This document shows positions 4,264 to 10,469 of a stretch of DNA of 10,469 nt, piece after piece; the stretch's first letter is position 1, and each line of letters starts with the position of its first letter. The notes under the pieces are model-generated. The model did no database searches. It had not been told where the DNA came from and saw nothing but the letters and a program-made list of their open reading frames with translations. The DNA lies in the NCBI GenBank assembly GCA_035302405.1, contig DATGSR010000095.1, forward strand, positions 1-10,469, in the 5' to 3' direction. This stretch comes from CALKWS01 sp035302405 (GTDB taxonomy: Bacteria; Actinomycetota; Actinomycetes; Actinomycetales; Beutenbergiaceae). The position numbers were made by a program, and so were the translations under genes.

Positions 4264-6054
4264 TTAGGGGCAGGCGGTACCGGGCAGCCCCTCCACGTCG
4301 AACGCCAGCCGCCCCGGCGGGGCCTGGGTGTCGGTGAGCACCTCGACCAGCGCAGCCATAGTGTGCTCGGTGCGCCCGTGCGCAGCCACCAACGTCGGCG
4401 CATCCGCACCGGCCAGGTCCCAGGGTCCATCGAGGGCAATCGCGACATCAGCATCCACGGCCGGCCCACCGCCGGTGCCGATCAGCGCCACCGAGGTATC
4501 GGCCTGGCCCGCCGAGGCCGTGACTTCCAGACCGGCGTTTGCTGCGGCGCGCCTGAAGGCAGCCACATCGGACTCGGCACCGCCCTGCACGAACACGCTC
4601 TGCCCCAGCCACGGCCCCTCGCACTCGCCAGCGACCAGGCTGATCGCCGAAGCACTCAACGCCTGCGAAGCCGGCGCACCCGCTCCTACCTCGTCGTCGT
4701 CCGGCGCTTGTCTCTCAGCCTGCTGGGCTTGCCAACGCTGCATCGCGATGACCCGGCCCGCCGCCTGCACCACCCGCTCCCGGTCCAGGGAACCGTCGGC
4801 CAATGCCGCCACGATCGCCTCATGGGCACCGGCCACATCGGCCGGGGTGAGCAACAGATCCGCGCCGGCGTTCAGCGCCTCGAGTGCGATCTGCCCGGAA
4901 CTGCGGGTGGCGGTCAGCGCCCCCATATCCAGACCATCGGTGATTGCCACGCCGGTGAAGCCCAGGTCCTCCCGGAGCACCTCATAAGCGGCCGGGGACA
5001 GGGTTGCGGGTACGCCGGGGTCCCACTCCTCCACCGCGATGTGGCCCATCATCACCATCGGCGCACCGGCCCGGATTCCGGCCTCGAACGGCACCAGATC
5101 ACGCTCGGCCAGGTCCTCCGCTGCGGCGCGCTGCACCGGTAGCGACTCGTGGGAGTCCACGGTCAGCGACCCGTGTCCGGGAAAGTGCTTGAGCGAGGCA
5201 AGTACGCCCCCGTCGTCGAACCCGTCCACCGCCGCTGCCACCGCGGCAGAGACCACCTCCGGCTCCGAGCCGGCAGCGCGGGTGTTGATCGTGGGGTCCT
5301 GCGGGCCCATCGACACGTCGGCCACCGGAGCGAAATTCATCGTCACCCCGCTGGCTCGTAGTTCCCGCGCCATCGCCGCGGCGGCCTCGGTGACCACCAC
5401 GGGGTCAGCGGCGGCACCGGCGGCGGCGAACTGGGGGAAGGAGGTCCACGGACCGCTGGCGGCGGACATCCGCTGCACCAGCCCGCCCTCGTTGTCCACC
5501 GACACCGCGGCGGGCCAGTCCCGGCCCAGGTCCCTGTGTGCCTCTTGCACCGCTGCGGCGGTGGCGCGCACCTGATCCAGCGAGGCGATGTTGTCGGCGA
5601 ACAGGATCACCCCGGCCAGGTGGTGGGCCCGCACGACGGCGGCAGCCTGGGCCGGGTCGGTGCCGCTGTAGCGGGCGATGATCACCTGGCCGGCGAGGTC
5701 CTCATCGCTCATCTGGGCGGCACGCTCGGTGGCCTCCGCCAACTCCGCCTCCGTGGGGCCCCACGCCAGCGCGGGTTCCGAACCGGCTTCAGCATCGCTC
5801 TGGGGGTCCGCGCCCTCCGCTGCGCCGTTGGACGCTCCGGACTCGTCGTCGGTTTGCGAGCCCTGCTGCGTCGGGGAGGGGCTGCCCTGGCCGGCGCATG
5901 CGGCCACCAACAGCGCCAGTATTACCGCCAGCACCGACCCGACACCGCCGATGCGCCGACTCCGGCGGATCTGGTTGCGATGCTGCCGGCGCGGCGAGAG
6001 GAAACGGGGTGCGGTGACCCGCCGCCCGGAGCCCGCGCGGCCGAGAAAGTTCAT
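4264..6054 (-). CDS. nagZ: Lipoprotein glycoside hydrolase family 3, NagZ-type beta-N-acetylglucosaminidase
   Basis: This is a 596-residue exported lipoprotein. An unusually long Arg-rich n-region (about 1-35) leads into a hydrophobic stretch (39-50) and a lipobox VAAC with C53. A Ser/Gly/Asp/Gln-rich linker (about 54-98) follows. The GH3 barrel spans about 100-440: DNEGGLVQR (187-195), NFAPVADVS (240-248) and the NagZ signature KHFPGHG (289-295) with D300, S301 and H302 (the Asp-His acid/base dyad). The nucleophile is probably D373 in ITDGLDMG (371-378). A C-terminal domain (about 455-596) resembles the GH3 C-terminal domain. It should remove terminal N-acetylglucosamine from peptidoglycan fragments outside the membrane. 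The ATG at 6054 overlaps the tsaD stop by 4 nt (ATGA), which supports it over a longer frame that would run into tsaD. Beta-glucosidase activity is less likely given the signature. Confidence 0.9.
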   Translation of the reverse strand: MNFLGRAGSGRRVTAPRFLSPRRQHRNQIRRSRRIGGVGSVLAVILALLVAACAGQGSPSPTQQGSQTDDESGASNGAAEGADPQSDAEAGSEPALAWGPTEAELAEATERAAQMSDEDLAGQVIIARYSGTDPAQAAAVVRAHHLAGVILFADNIASLDQVRATAAAVQEAHRDLGRDWPAAVSVDNEGGLVQRMSAASGPWTSFPQFAAAGAAADPVVVTEAAAAMARELRASGVTMNFAPVADVSMGPQDPTINTRAAGSEPEVVSAAVAAAVDGFDDGGVLASLKHFPGHGSLTVDSHESLPVQRAAAEDLAERDLVPFEAGIRAGAPMVMMGHIAVEEWDPGVPATLSPAAYEVLREDLGFTGVAITDGLDMGALTATRSSGQIALEALNAGADLLLTPADVAGAHEAIVAALADGSLDRERVVQAAGRVIAMQRWQAQQAERQAPDDDEVGAGAPASQALSASAISLVAGECEGPWLGQSVFVQGGAESDVAAFRRAAANAGLEVTASAGQADTSVALIGTGGGPAVDADVAIALDGPWDLAGADAPTLVAAHGRTEHTMAALVEVLTDTQAPPGRLAFDVEGLPGTACP

Positions 6055-7100
6055 GTGCCCGCCAGCACCCGAGTCAGTTCCATCGCGGAGTCGGTGGTGA
6101 ATTCCCACGGCGAGGGTGGGAGGTCGGCGTCGACGACGGCCGAGCCCAGAGCGGCGATCATCGCCCCATTGTCCGTGCAGTATCGCACCGGGGGCAGGCG
6201 CAGGGTGATGCCTTCGGCGTTGAACCGTTCCGCAGCCAACTCCCGCAGCCGGGAATTGGCGGAGAATCCTCCGCCGATCACGACCGTGTCCACCTCGTGC
6301 TCGCGGCAAGCGGCCACGGTCTTAGTGATGAGCACATCGGCTACGGCCTCCGAGAACGAGGCGGCGATGTCCGCCGCGGGCACGTCGGCACCGGCGTCCT
6401 CGAACGACTCCACCACCCGCGCGACCGCGGTCTTCAGCCCGGAGAAGGAGAAGTTGTAGGCGTGGGCGGCCTGGTCCTTGGGGCGGGTTAGCCCGCGCGG
6501 GAAAGCGAACGCCTCCGCAGACCCCTCCTGCGCCAACCGGTCCACGTGCGGGCCGCCCGGGTAGGGCAGCCCGAGTAGCCGGCCGACCTTGTCGAAAGCC
6601 TCCCCGGCGGCATCGTCCAGCGTTTGTCCCAGTTCCACCACGTCGGTGGCGATGTCGCGGATGAGCAACAGGCTGGTGTGCCCCCCGGAGACCACCAGCC
6701 CGAGGAACTTCTCCGGAAAGGGCCCGTGGACCAGGACGTCCACGGCCACATGGCCCAGCACATGGTTCACCCCGTACAGGGGCACATCCAAACCCATAGC
6801 CAGGGCCTTGGCCGCCGCGACACCCACGGTCAGCGAGCCGACCAGGCCCGGCCCGGAGGTCACGGCGATAGCGCCTACGTCCTCCAGGTGAACGCCGGCT
6901 CTCGCCAGCGCCTCTTTCAAAGTCGGTTCGAAGGCCTCCAGGTGGGCGCGGGAGGCCACCTCGGGCACGATGCCACCGAACCGGGCGTGGGCGTCCATGG
7001 AGGATGCGGTGACGTCCACGAGCAGATCGTGGCCGCGCACCAGTGCGACGCCGGTCTCATCGCAGGAGGTTTCGATACCCAACACCAAAGGGGAAGTCAC
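6051..7100 (-). CDS. tsaD: tRNA N6-adenosine threonylcarbamoyltransferase TsaD
   Basis: TsaD is the catalytic subunit that transfers the threonylcarbamoyl group to A37 of tRNAs reading ANN codons, working with TsaB and TsaE. The 349-residue protein shows GIETSCDETG (8-17), the metal-binding HVLGH (113-117), VSGGHT (137-142), and C-terminal CTDNGAMIA with D310, the third metal ligand. The start chosen is the GTG at 7100, giving MTSPLVLGIE, close to mycobacterial TsaD. An in-frame ATG at 7172 would add 24 residues that do not look like TsaD. No spaced ribosome binding site precedes the GTG: AGGGGG abuts it. TACCCT six bases upstream on the - strand could instead be the -10 of a leaderless transcript, although no -35 is visible. 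The downstream nagZ overlaps by 4 nt; upstream a 128-bp gap separates it from the sulfurtransferase. Identification is firm; the start is not. Confidence 0.95.
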   Translation of the reverse strand: MTSPLVLGIETSCDETGVALVRGHDLLVDVTASSMDAHARFGGIVPEVASRAHLEAFEPTLKEALARAGVHLEDVGAIAVTSGPGLVGSLTVGVAAAKALAMGLDVPLYGVNHVLGHVAVDVLVHGPFPEKFLGLVVSGGHTSLLLIRDIATDVVELGQTLDDAAGEAFDKVGRLLGLPYPGGPHVDRLAQEGSAEAFAFPRGLTRPKDQAAHAYNFSFSGLKTAVARVVESFEDAGADVPAADIAASFSEAVADVLITKTVAACREHEVDTVVIGGGFSANSRLRELAAERFNAEGITLRLPPVRYCTDNGAMIAALGSAVVDADLPPSPWEFTTDSAMELTRVLAGT

Positions 7101-7228
7101 CCCCCTAGGGTACGCACCGGTGGGGTGCCGGTACGGGTGACCTGGCTCGGTCCCAGCGCGGGTGTCGCTCATCCAGTCGGCCGCCGGCCGCGGGCGTCAC
7201 TGCCCGGTTGCGCCCGACTATGTCCGCA

Positions 7229-8128
7229 CTACGCGTGTGCGCTGTCGTATCGGTGGGCCTCATCTCCGAACGGTTCCAGCCCGGTGGCTACCGGCCGCTC
7301 GGAATCGGTGCTCCATTGTGACCACGAGCCCGGGTACAACGCCGCCGGGACCCCGACCGTCGCCAACGCAGCGATCTGGTGGGCGGCGGTCACCCCGGAA
7401 CCGCAGTAGACGGCGATGTGGTCGGTGGATTCGACGCCGAGGCGGTCGAATCGCTCGCGCAGTTCAGCGGCGCTGAGGAACCGGCTGCCGGCAGTGAGGT
7501 TCTCGGTGGTGGGGGCGCTGCGGGCACCTGGAATGTGCCCGCCCTTAGGGTCCACCGGTTCGCGTTCCCCGGTGTACCTGTCTCGATCACGAGCGTCCAG
7601 GAGCACCCCCTCTCGGGCATAAGAGACCACACCATCGGCATCGGTCACCGGCATATTCCCCGGAGACAGGCAGATGTTCCCTGGTGGCACGGTGACGGTG
7701 CCGTCCTCCAGAGTGCCGCCGCACTCGCTCCACGCGGCCAGGCCCCCATCAAGTATCCGGACCTTGTTCAACCCGCCCCAGCGCAGCAACCACCAGGCGC
7801 GGGCGGCGGCGGTACCGCCGGAGTCGTCGTAGACCACCACCTGGTCGCACTCGTCGATCCCCCACCGGCGTGCGGCCGCCTGCAGTCGTTCCACGTCCGG
7901 CAGCGGGTGTCGACCGCCGACTCCCGCCGGCCCGGATAGGTCCCTTTCCAGGTCCACGTAATGAGCCCTTGGGATGTGGCCGGCAATGTATGCCCGATGT
8001 CCGTCGGGCTCGGCCAGGGACCAGCGCACATCGAGGACCACCAGGTTCGGCTGTTGCTGCCGGAGCAGCGAGGCCAGTTCCTCGGCGGTGATGAGCACCT
8101 CCCGCCGGAAGGTGGTGTGGTCGTTCAC
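7229..8128 (-). CDS. Two-domain rhodanese sulfurtransferase, 3-mercaptopyruvate type
   Basis: The 299-residue protein has two rhodanese domains: an inactive N-terminal one (about 10-135, with VVLDVRW, GHIPRAHYVDL and VVVYDDSGG) and a catalytic C-terminal one (about 160-285). The active-site loop is YCGSGVTAAH (241-250), with C242 forming the persulfide. CGSGVT is the loop of 3-mercaptopyruvate sulfurtransferases (SseA), whereas thiosulfate sulfurtransferases usually have CRKGVT, so mercaptopyruvate is the likelier donor. It lacks a signal peptide and should be cytoplasmic. Its GTG start overlaps the rimI stop by 4 nt (GTGA), so it is coupled to rimI. Such a gene between rimI and tsaD is not the usual arrangement I know. 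The role may be sulfur transfer, cysteine breakdown or cyanide detoxification. Confidence 0.92.
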   Translation of the reverse strand: MNDHTTFRREVLITAEELASLLRQQQPNLVVLDVRWSLAEPDGHRAYIAGHIPRAHYVDLERDLSGPAGVGGRHPLPDVERLQAAARRWGIDECDQVVVYDDSGGTAAARAWWLLRWGGLNKVRILDGGLAAWSECGGTLEDGTVTVPPGNICLSPGNMPVTDADGVVSYAREGVLLDARDRDRYTGEREPVDPKGGHIPGARSAPTTENLTAGSRFLSAAELRERFDRLGVESTDHIAVYCGSGVTAAHQIAALATVGVPAALYPGSWSQWSTDSERPVATGLEPFGDEAHRYDSAHA

Positions 8129-8604
8129 GTGTGGTTCCTCTCCGATCCAATCGGGCCGGGACCCCGTAGTCTCAGCCGCATGGTCAGGGCGTCGGTGCCC
8201 TGGTAATAACCCCGCCGGCGACCTACCGGCGTGAATCCAAATGAAGCGTACAGTGCTTGCGCGCCGGCGTCATCTGCACGCACCTCCAGGTGTACTTGCG
8301 TGGAGCCGTGGGCGCGGGCGAGGGCGAGGATCTCCCGTATCATCAACCTGCCAAAACCTCGACGACGATGCGCCGGAGCCACGCCGACGGTCATCACCGT
8401 GGCTTCGTCGGCCAGGTCGATACCGGCGTAACCGGCGACTTGATCGTCCTGCTCGACGACGACGTAGCGCCGGCCCGGGTGGGAGAGTTCGGCTTCGTAG
8501 GTGGCCCGGCTCCAGGCCCCGGAGCCGAAGAGTTGCGGTTCCAGGTCCAGCACCGCATCGAGGTCGGCCTCCTGCATCGGTCGGATCAGTAGCGCGGCGG
8601 ACAT
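8125..8604 (-). CDS. rimI: RimI, ribosomal protein bS18 alanine N-acetyltransferase (GNAT)
   Basis: This 159-residue GNAT enzyme transfers acetyl from acetyl-CoA to the N-terminal alanine of bS18 and sometimes other proteins. The acetyl-CoA pyrophosphate loop is RRRGFG (80-85), preceded by the strand MTVGVAP (71-77). VHLEVR (104-109) contains a possible catalytic Glu (E107), and ALYASFGF (117-124) followed by RRRGYY (129-134) gives the terminal Tyr expected in RimI. The usual S-N before the helix is D-D here (111-112). The ATG at 8604 starts MSAALLIRP, a typical RimI N-terminus, and a G-rich run lies just upstream; a longer frame to 8697 would add 31 residues with no similarity. RimI lies between tsaB and tsaD in many actinobacteria. 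The neighbouring sulfurtransferase overlaps by 4 nt. Its promoter must lie in the 121-bp gap before the divergent gene at 8726. Confidence 0.9.
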   Translation of the reverse strand: MSAALLIRPMQEADLDAVLDLEPQLFGSGAWSRATYEAELSHPGRRYVVVEQDDQVAGYAGIDLADEATVMTVGVAPAHRRRGFGRLMIREILALARAHGSTQVHLEVRADDAGAQALYASFGFTPVGRRRGYYQGTDALTMRLRLRGPGPIGSERNHT

Positions 8605-8725
8605 GCCCCCATCGTGCCCCGGGCCGAGCGACGCGCAAACCGCACATCCCCGGGGCGCCGTTTTGACAGGATGGTGGCCCAGGGGCCGTTCGCCCATCGT
8701 CGTGCGCAGAAAGTGAGTACATCAG

Positions 8726-9031
8726 ATGTCCCAGCATTACCAACCGCCGCAGGCGCAGGTCCCACCGACCCAGATGGCTTATTCCGCAGCGAGCGCGGAG
8801 GCCGACAGGGCCGCGCAACTAGCCCTCGTTTTCGGCATCATCGGCCTGTTCCTGCTCGGTATCGTCTTCGGCCCGCTGGCTATCGCTCAGGCTTCGAAGG
8901 CGGAGAGGATGAACAAGCCGGCCATCGCCGGCAAGGTGCTGGGCTGGATCAGTCTGATCTTCGGGATCCTGCAAATCGTCGGCATCATCCTGTGGTTCAT
9001 CGCCGCCGCGGCAGTCGTCAGCACCTTCTGA
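8726..9031 (+). CDS. Small DUF4190-like two-helix membrane protein
   Basis: The 101-residue protein begins with a Gln/Pro-rich cytosolic tail (1-20), followed by two hydrophobic helices at about 30-54 and 70-98 that flank a short basic/polar hairpin (QASKAERMNKP, 55-65). This layout, with GIIGLFLLGIVFGPLAIAQASKAE and a G-x-x-L-GW-I-S second helix, matches the DUF4190 family of actinobacterial and firmicute membrane proteins, whose function is unknown. The start ATG at 8726 is preceded by a weak AAAGTGAG (8710-8717). It is transcribed against tsaB and away from rimI, so it divides the t6A gene block into two units. Hydrophobicity and family resemblance are clear; the role is not. Confidence 0.85.
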   Translation: MSQHYQPPQAQVPPTQMAYSAASAEADRAAQLALVFGIIGLFLLGIVFGPLAIAQASKAERMNKPAIAGKVLGWISLIFGILQIVGIILWFIAAAAVVSTF

Positions 9032-9048
9032 CGATTCCCGGCAGCACC

Positions 9049-9116
9049 GCGTCCCCGGGCGGGCCGCCGTCGGTCGGCTACCCGTTTGACGGGCCGGTCG
9101 GCACCGCCGGGGACGC
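9049..9116. terminator. Possible bidirectional terminator between DUF4190 and tsaB genes
   Basis: GCGTCCCCGG (9049-9058) and CCGGGGACGC (9107-9116) are perfect 10-bp inverted arms around a 48-base interior that has a smaller CCCG-TTTGA-CGGG hairpin (9081-9093). It fills the 94-bp gap between convergent stops. No T-run is seen on either strand, so a terminator role is inferred from position and structure. Confidence 0.4.
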
Positions 9117-9125
9117 AGGAGATGG

Positions 9126-9860
9126 TCAGGTGGCGCGCTTGCGCCCGGGCGAGACGTGCACGTCCGGACGGCGCAAGTACCGGGGCGCCAGCGACAGGTC
9201 CCCGCCATGGATGCGCCGATGCGTGGCGATCCGCACCATCTGCACCGGGTCCACCGGCTCTGCGCGGGTAACCGTCGCGGCGGTCTCCACCTGTGCCCCC
9301 AGGCCGAAGAATTCCGGGTAGAGCAACAGGGCGGGTCCATACACGGCACCGGCTGCCACCAGGTCGGCGTGCTCTTCGGCCACATCAGCGGGCCGAGCGA
9401 CGTCGGGGCCAATCACGGCGGTGACATCCCCCTCGGTCCGGCGGTACCGGGCGTAGTACACCTCACGTCGTTTCGCGTCCGCCACCACTAATACCTCCGG
9501 GCCGGAGTCCGGGTGCTCGGTGGCAGCGAGCGCCAGCGCGTCGAGCGAGCACACTCCGTAGGCGGTGATGCCGCGGGCGCGCGCATAGGCCCGGGCGGTG
9601 ACCAAGCCGACCCGCAAGCCGGTGAACGGCGCAGGCCCGGTGCCCACCACTACCGCATCCACCTGATCCGGGCGCGCGCCGGCAGTGCGCAGCACACCCT
9701 GGATCATCGGCGCCAACGCCTCGGCGTGCCGGCGCTGGTCGCCGCTGCGGGCGCGGCCCAGCGCCTGTACCGGGCCCTCGGCGGCCTTGTCCGCCCGCAC
9801 TCGGCACAGGGCGACCGCGGCATCGCTGGAGGTGTCCAGGGCGAGCACCAGATCACTCAT
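9126..9860 (-). CDS. tsaB: tRNA threonylcarbamoyladenosine biosynthesis protein TsaB
   Basis: TsaB is the non-catalytic ASKHA-fold partner that dimerises with TsaD in the t6A37 synthesis complex. The 244-residue protein shows ALDTSSD (7-13), RHAEALAP (44-51), the characteristic GTGPAPFTGLRVG (73-85) and a C-terminal YLRRP (228-232). TsaB lacks the metal-binding HxxxH of TsaD, as here. The ATG at 9860 overlaps the tsaE stop by 4 nt (ATGA); an upstream in-frame extension lies inside tsaE and is unlikely. In other actinobacteria rimI and tsaD follow directly; here an opposite-strand gene intervenes. The C-terminal tail (SPGRKRAT) is basic. Identification is secure. Confidence 0.95.
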   Translation of the reverse strand: MSDLVLALDTSSDAAVALCRVRADKAAEGPVQALGRARSGDQRRHAEALAPMIQGVLRTAGARPDQVDAVVVGTGPAPFTGLRVGLVTARAYARARGITAYGVCSLDALALAATEHPDSGPEVLVVADAKRREVYYARYRRTEGDVTAVIGPDVARPADVAEEHADLVAAGAVYGPALLLYPEFFGLGAQVETAATVTRAEPVDPVQMVRIATHRRIHGGDLSLAPRYLRRPDVHVSPGRKRAT

Positions 9861-10414
9861 CGAGCCTCCTGCCCTTCCGCCTCCGGCGGGCGGGTCAGGA
9901 CGTGTGGCTCGATCGCGGCCCAGCGCCTTCCGTACCCGGCGATGATGGCAGTCCGGGGCTGCTCCCCCACGTCTCCGCCGGCTCCGCGTTGACGGTTGAT
10001 GGTGATCTCCAGCCGGTCCTCGGCCAGATCCTCCACCAGCCCGGCGCCCCATTCCACCACCATCACCGATTCTTCCAGGGCGGTGTCCAGGTCCAGGTCG
10101 TCGATCTCGGGAAGGGAGTGCAGCCGGTAGGCATCCACGTGCACCAGGTGCGGACCTTCCCCCACGGAGCGGTGGGTGCGGGCGATGATGAACGTCGGGG
10201 AACTGATTCGGCCACGCACGCCCAGACCGGCCCCGATGCCTTGGGTGAGCGTAGTTTTACCGGCACCCAGATCGCCGGTGAGCACAACGAGGTCGCCGGC
10301 GCGCAGGAACGCGGCCAAATGCCGCCCGAACGCGGTGGTGCGGGCGCTGGTGGGCCAATCCACTTGCTCTTGCCAGTGTGGCCGGTCGGTAGCGGAGGTG
10401 AGGGCGGGCATCAC
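9857..10414 (-). CDS. tsaE: tRNA threonylcarbamoyladenosine biosynthesis ATPase TsaE
   Basis: TsaE is the P-loop ATPase that resets the TsaB-TsaD complex during t6A synthesis. The 185-residue protein contains a Walker A motif GDLGAGKT (47-54), switch-region SPTF (72-75), the HVDAYR motif with D94 (92-97), and VVEWG (119-123). The C-terminal part (about 140-185) is longer than in E. coli TsaE. The start is GTG at 10414 or ATG at 10411. I prefer GTG because it makes a 4-nt GTGA overlap with an apparent upstream frame ending at 10411, like the other junctions in this cluster; the ATG would shorten it by one residue. It overlaps tsaB by 4 nt. Confidence 0.95.
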   Translation of the reverse strand: MMPALTSATDRPHWQEQVDWPTSARTTAFGRHLAAFLRAGDLVVLTGDLGAGKTTLTQGIGAGLGVRGRISSPTFIIARTHRSVGEGPHLVHVDAYRLHSLPEIDDLDLDTALEESVMVVEWGAGLVEDLAEDRLEITINRQRGAGGDVGEQPRTAIIAGYGRRWAAIEPHVLTRPPEAEGQEAR

Positions 10415-10469
10415 GGTCCAGTCTCGCAGAAGGCGAAGGTGCGCTCGGATGTTGCGATGGGCTGCGGGG
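10411..10469 (-). CDS. Possible C-terminal end of an upstream gene (partial)
   Basis: On the - strand a frame enters from outside the window and stops with TGA at 10413-10411, ending FAFCETGP. The TGA would overlap the tsaE GTG start (GTGA), the same junction type as the genes downstream. In mycobacteria alr precedes tsaE; 18 visible residues are too few to identify the gene. The other frames through this stretch are also open, including the tsaE frame, so a 5' extension of tsaE is the competing reading. Confidence 0.35.
   Translation of the reverse strand, partial: PQPIATSERTFAFCETGP

Noticed and set aside
4177..5142. A 321-codon + strand open frame opposite nagZ
   Set aside because: It lies antisense to the GH3 coding region, is rich in Arg, Gly and His as shadow frames are, and has no domain or ribosome binding site.
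6055..6309. N-terminal extension of nagZ beyond the ATG at 6054
   Set aside because: It would lie within tsaD in another frame, and the ATGA overlap plus the signal peptide support 6054.
5536..6459. A 307-codon + strand open frame across the nagZ/tsaD junction
   Set aside because: It is antisense to two well-supported genes and shows no recognisable motif.
6624..7409. A 261-codon + strand open frame opposite tsaD
   Set aside because: It runs antisense to conserved TsaD motifs and has shadow-frame composition.
8663..8668. TTGACA as a promoter -35 for the DUF4190 gene
   Set aside because: The hexamer is perfect but no acceptable -10 lies 16-19 bp downstream, so I did not list it as a promoter.
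8605..8725. A rimI promoter (TTTGCG-N17-CACGAT on the - strand, six bases before the rimI ATG)
   Set aside because: The spacing is right but both hexamers match the consensus poorly; it remains only a suggestion.

Overview
The window is about 10.5 kb of high-GC DNA with actinobacterial character. It carries a WhiB-family iron-sulfur regulator, a groES gene under a perfect CIRCE element, a mycobacterial-type nitrobindin, GTG starts, two likely leaderless promoters and a tsaE-tsaB-rimI-tsaD block. In Mycobacterium tuberculosis the same neighbourhood reads whiB3 - groEL1 - groES - tsaD - rimI - tsaB - tsaE. I cannot assign a genus from the sequence.

Layout. Left (1-1265): a whiB3/whiD-type gene (+) converges on groES (-). 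Their 337-bp spacer holds two strong hairpins and small repeats but no groEL. Upstream of groES is a promoter whose -35 sits in the CIRCE spacer. Centre (1266-4204, all +): a THUMP-like SAM-dependent methyltransferase, a 32-bp perfect palindrome, a nitrobindin-like haem protein, and a PadR regulator that overlaps a HAAS-domain membrane protein by 4 nt, behind a strong leaderless-type promoter with a candidate operator. Right (4264-10469, almost all -): read in the direction of transcription, the end of an unidentified gene, tsaE, tsaB, then a + strand DUF4190-like membrane gene that interrupts the block, then rimI, a 3-mercaptopyruvate-type sulfurtransferase, tsaD and a lipoprotein NagZ-type glycosidase.

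How the genes work together. TsaB, TsaD and TsaE form the complex that transfers threonylcarbamoyl to A37 of ANN-decoding tRNAs; TsaC, which makes the donor, is not here. RimI acetylates ribosomal protein bS18. Four-nucleotide ATGA/GTGA overlaps link tsaE-tsaB, rimI-sulfurtransferase, tsaD-nagZ, padR-HAAS and probably the unidentified upstream gene with tsaE, so translational coupling is widespread. GroES under HrcA/CIRCE and the WhiB3-type protein give the left end a stress and redox theme; a nitrobindin nearby fits it loosely.

Most of the window is a conserved housekeeping locus. The less ordinary points are the groES without groEL, the palindrome at the nitrobindin start, the self-contained PadR-HAAS pair with its operator, and the two insertions in the t6A block (sulfurtransferase and DUF4190 gene). 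I did not find convincing evidence of a wholly new defence, mobile or RNA system.
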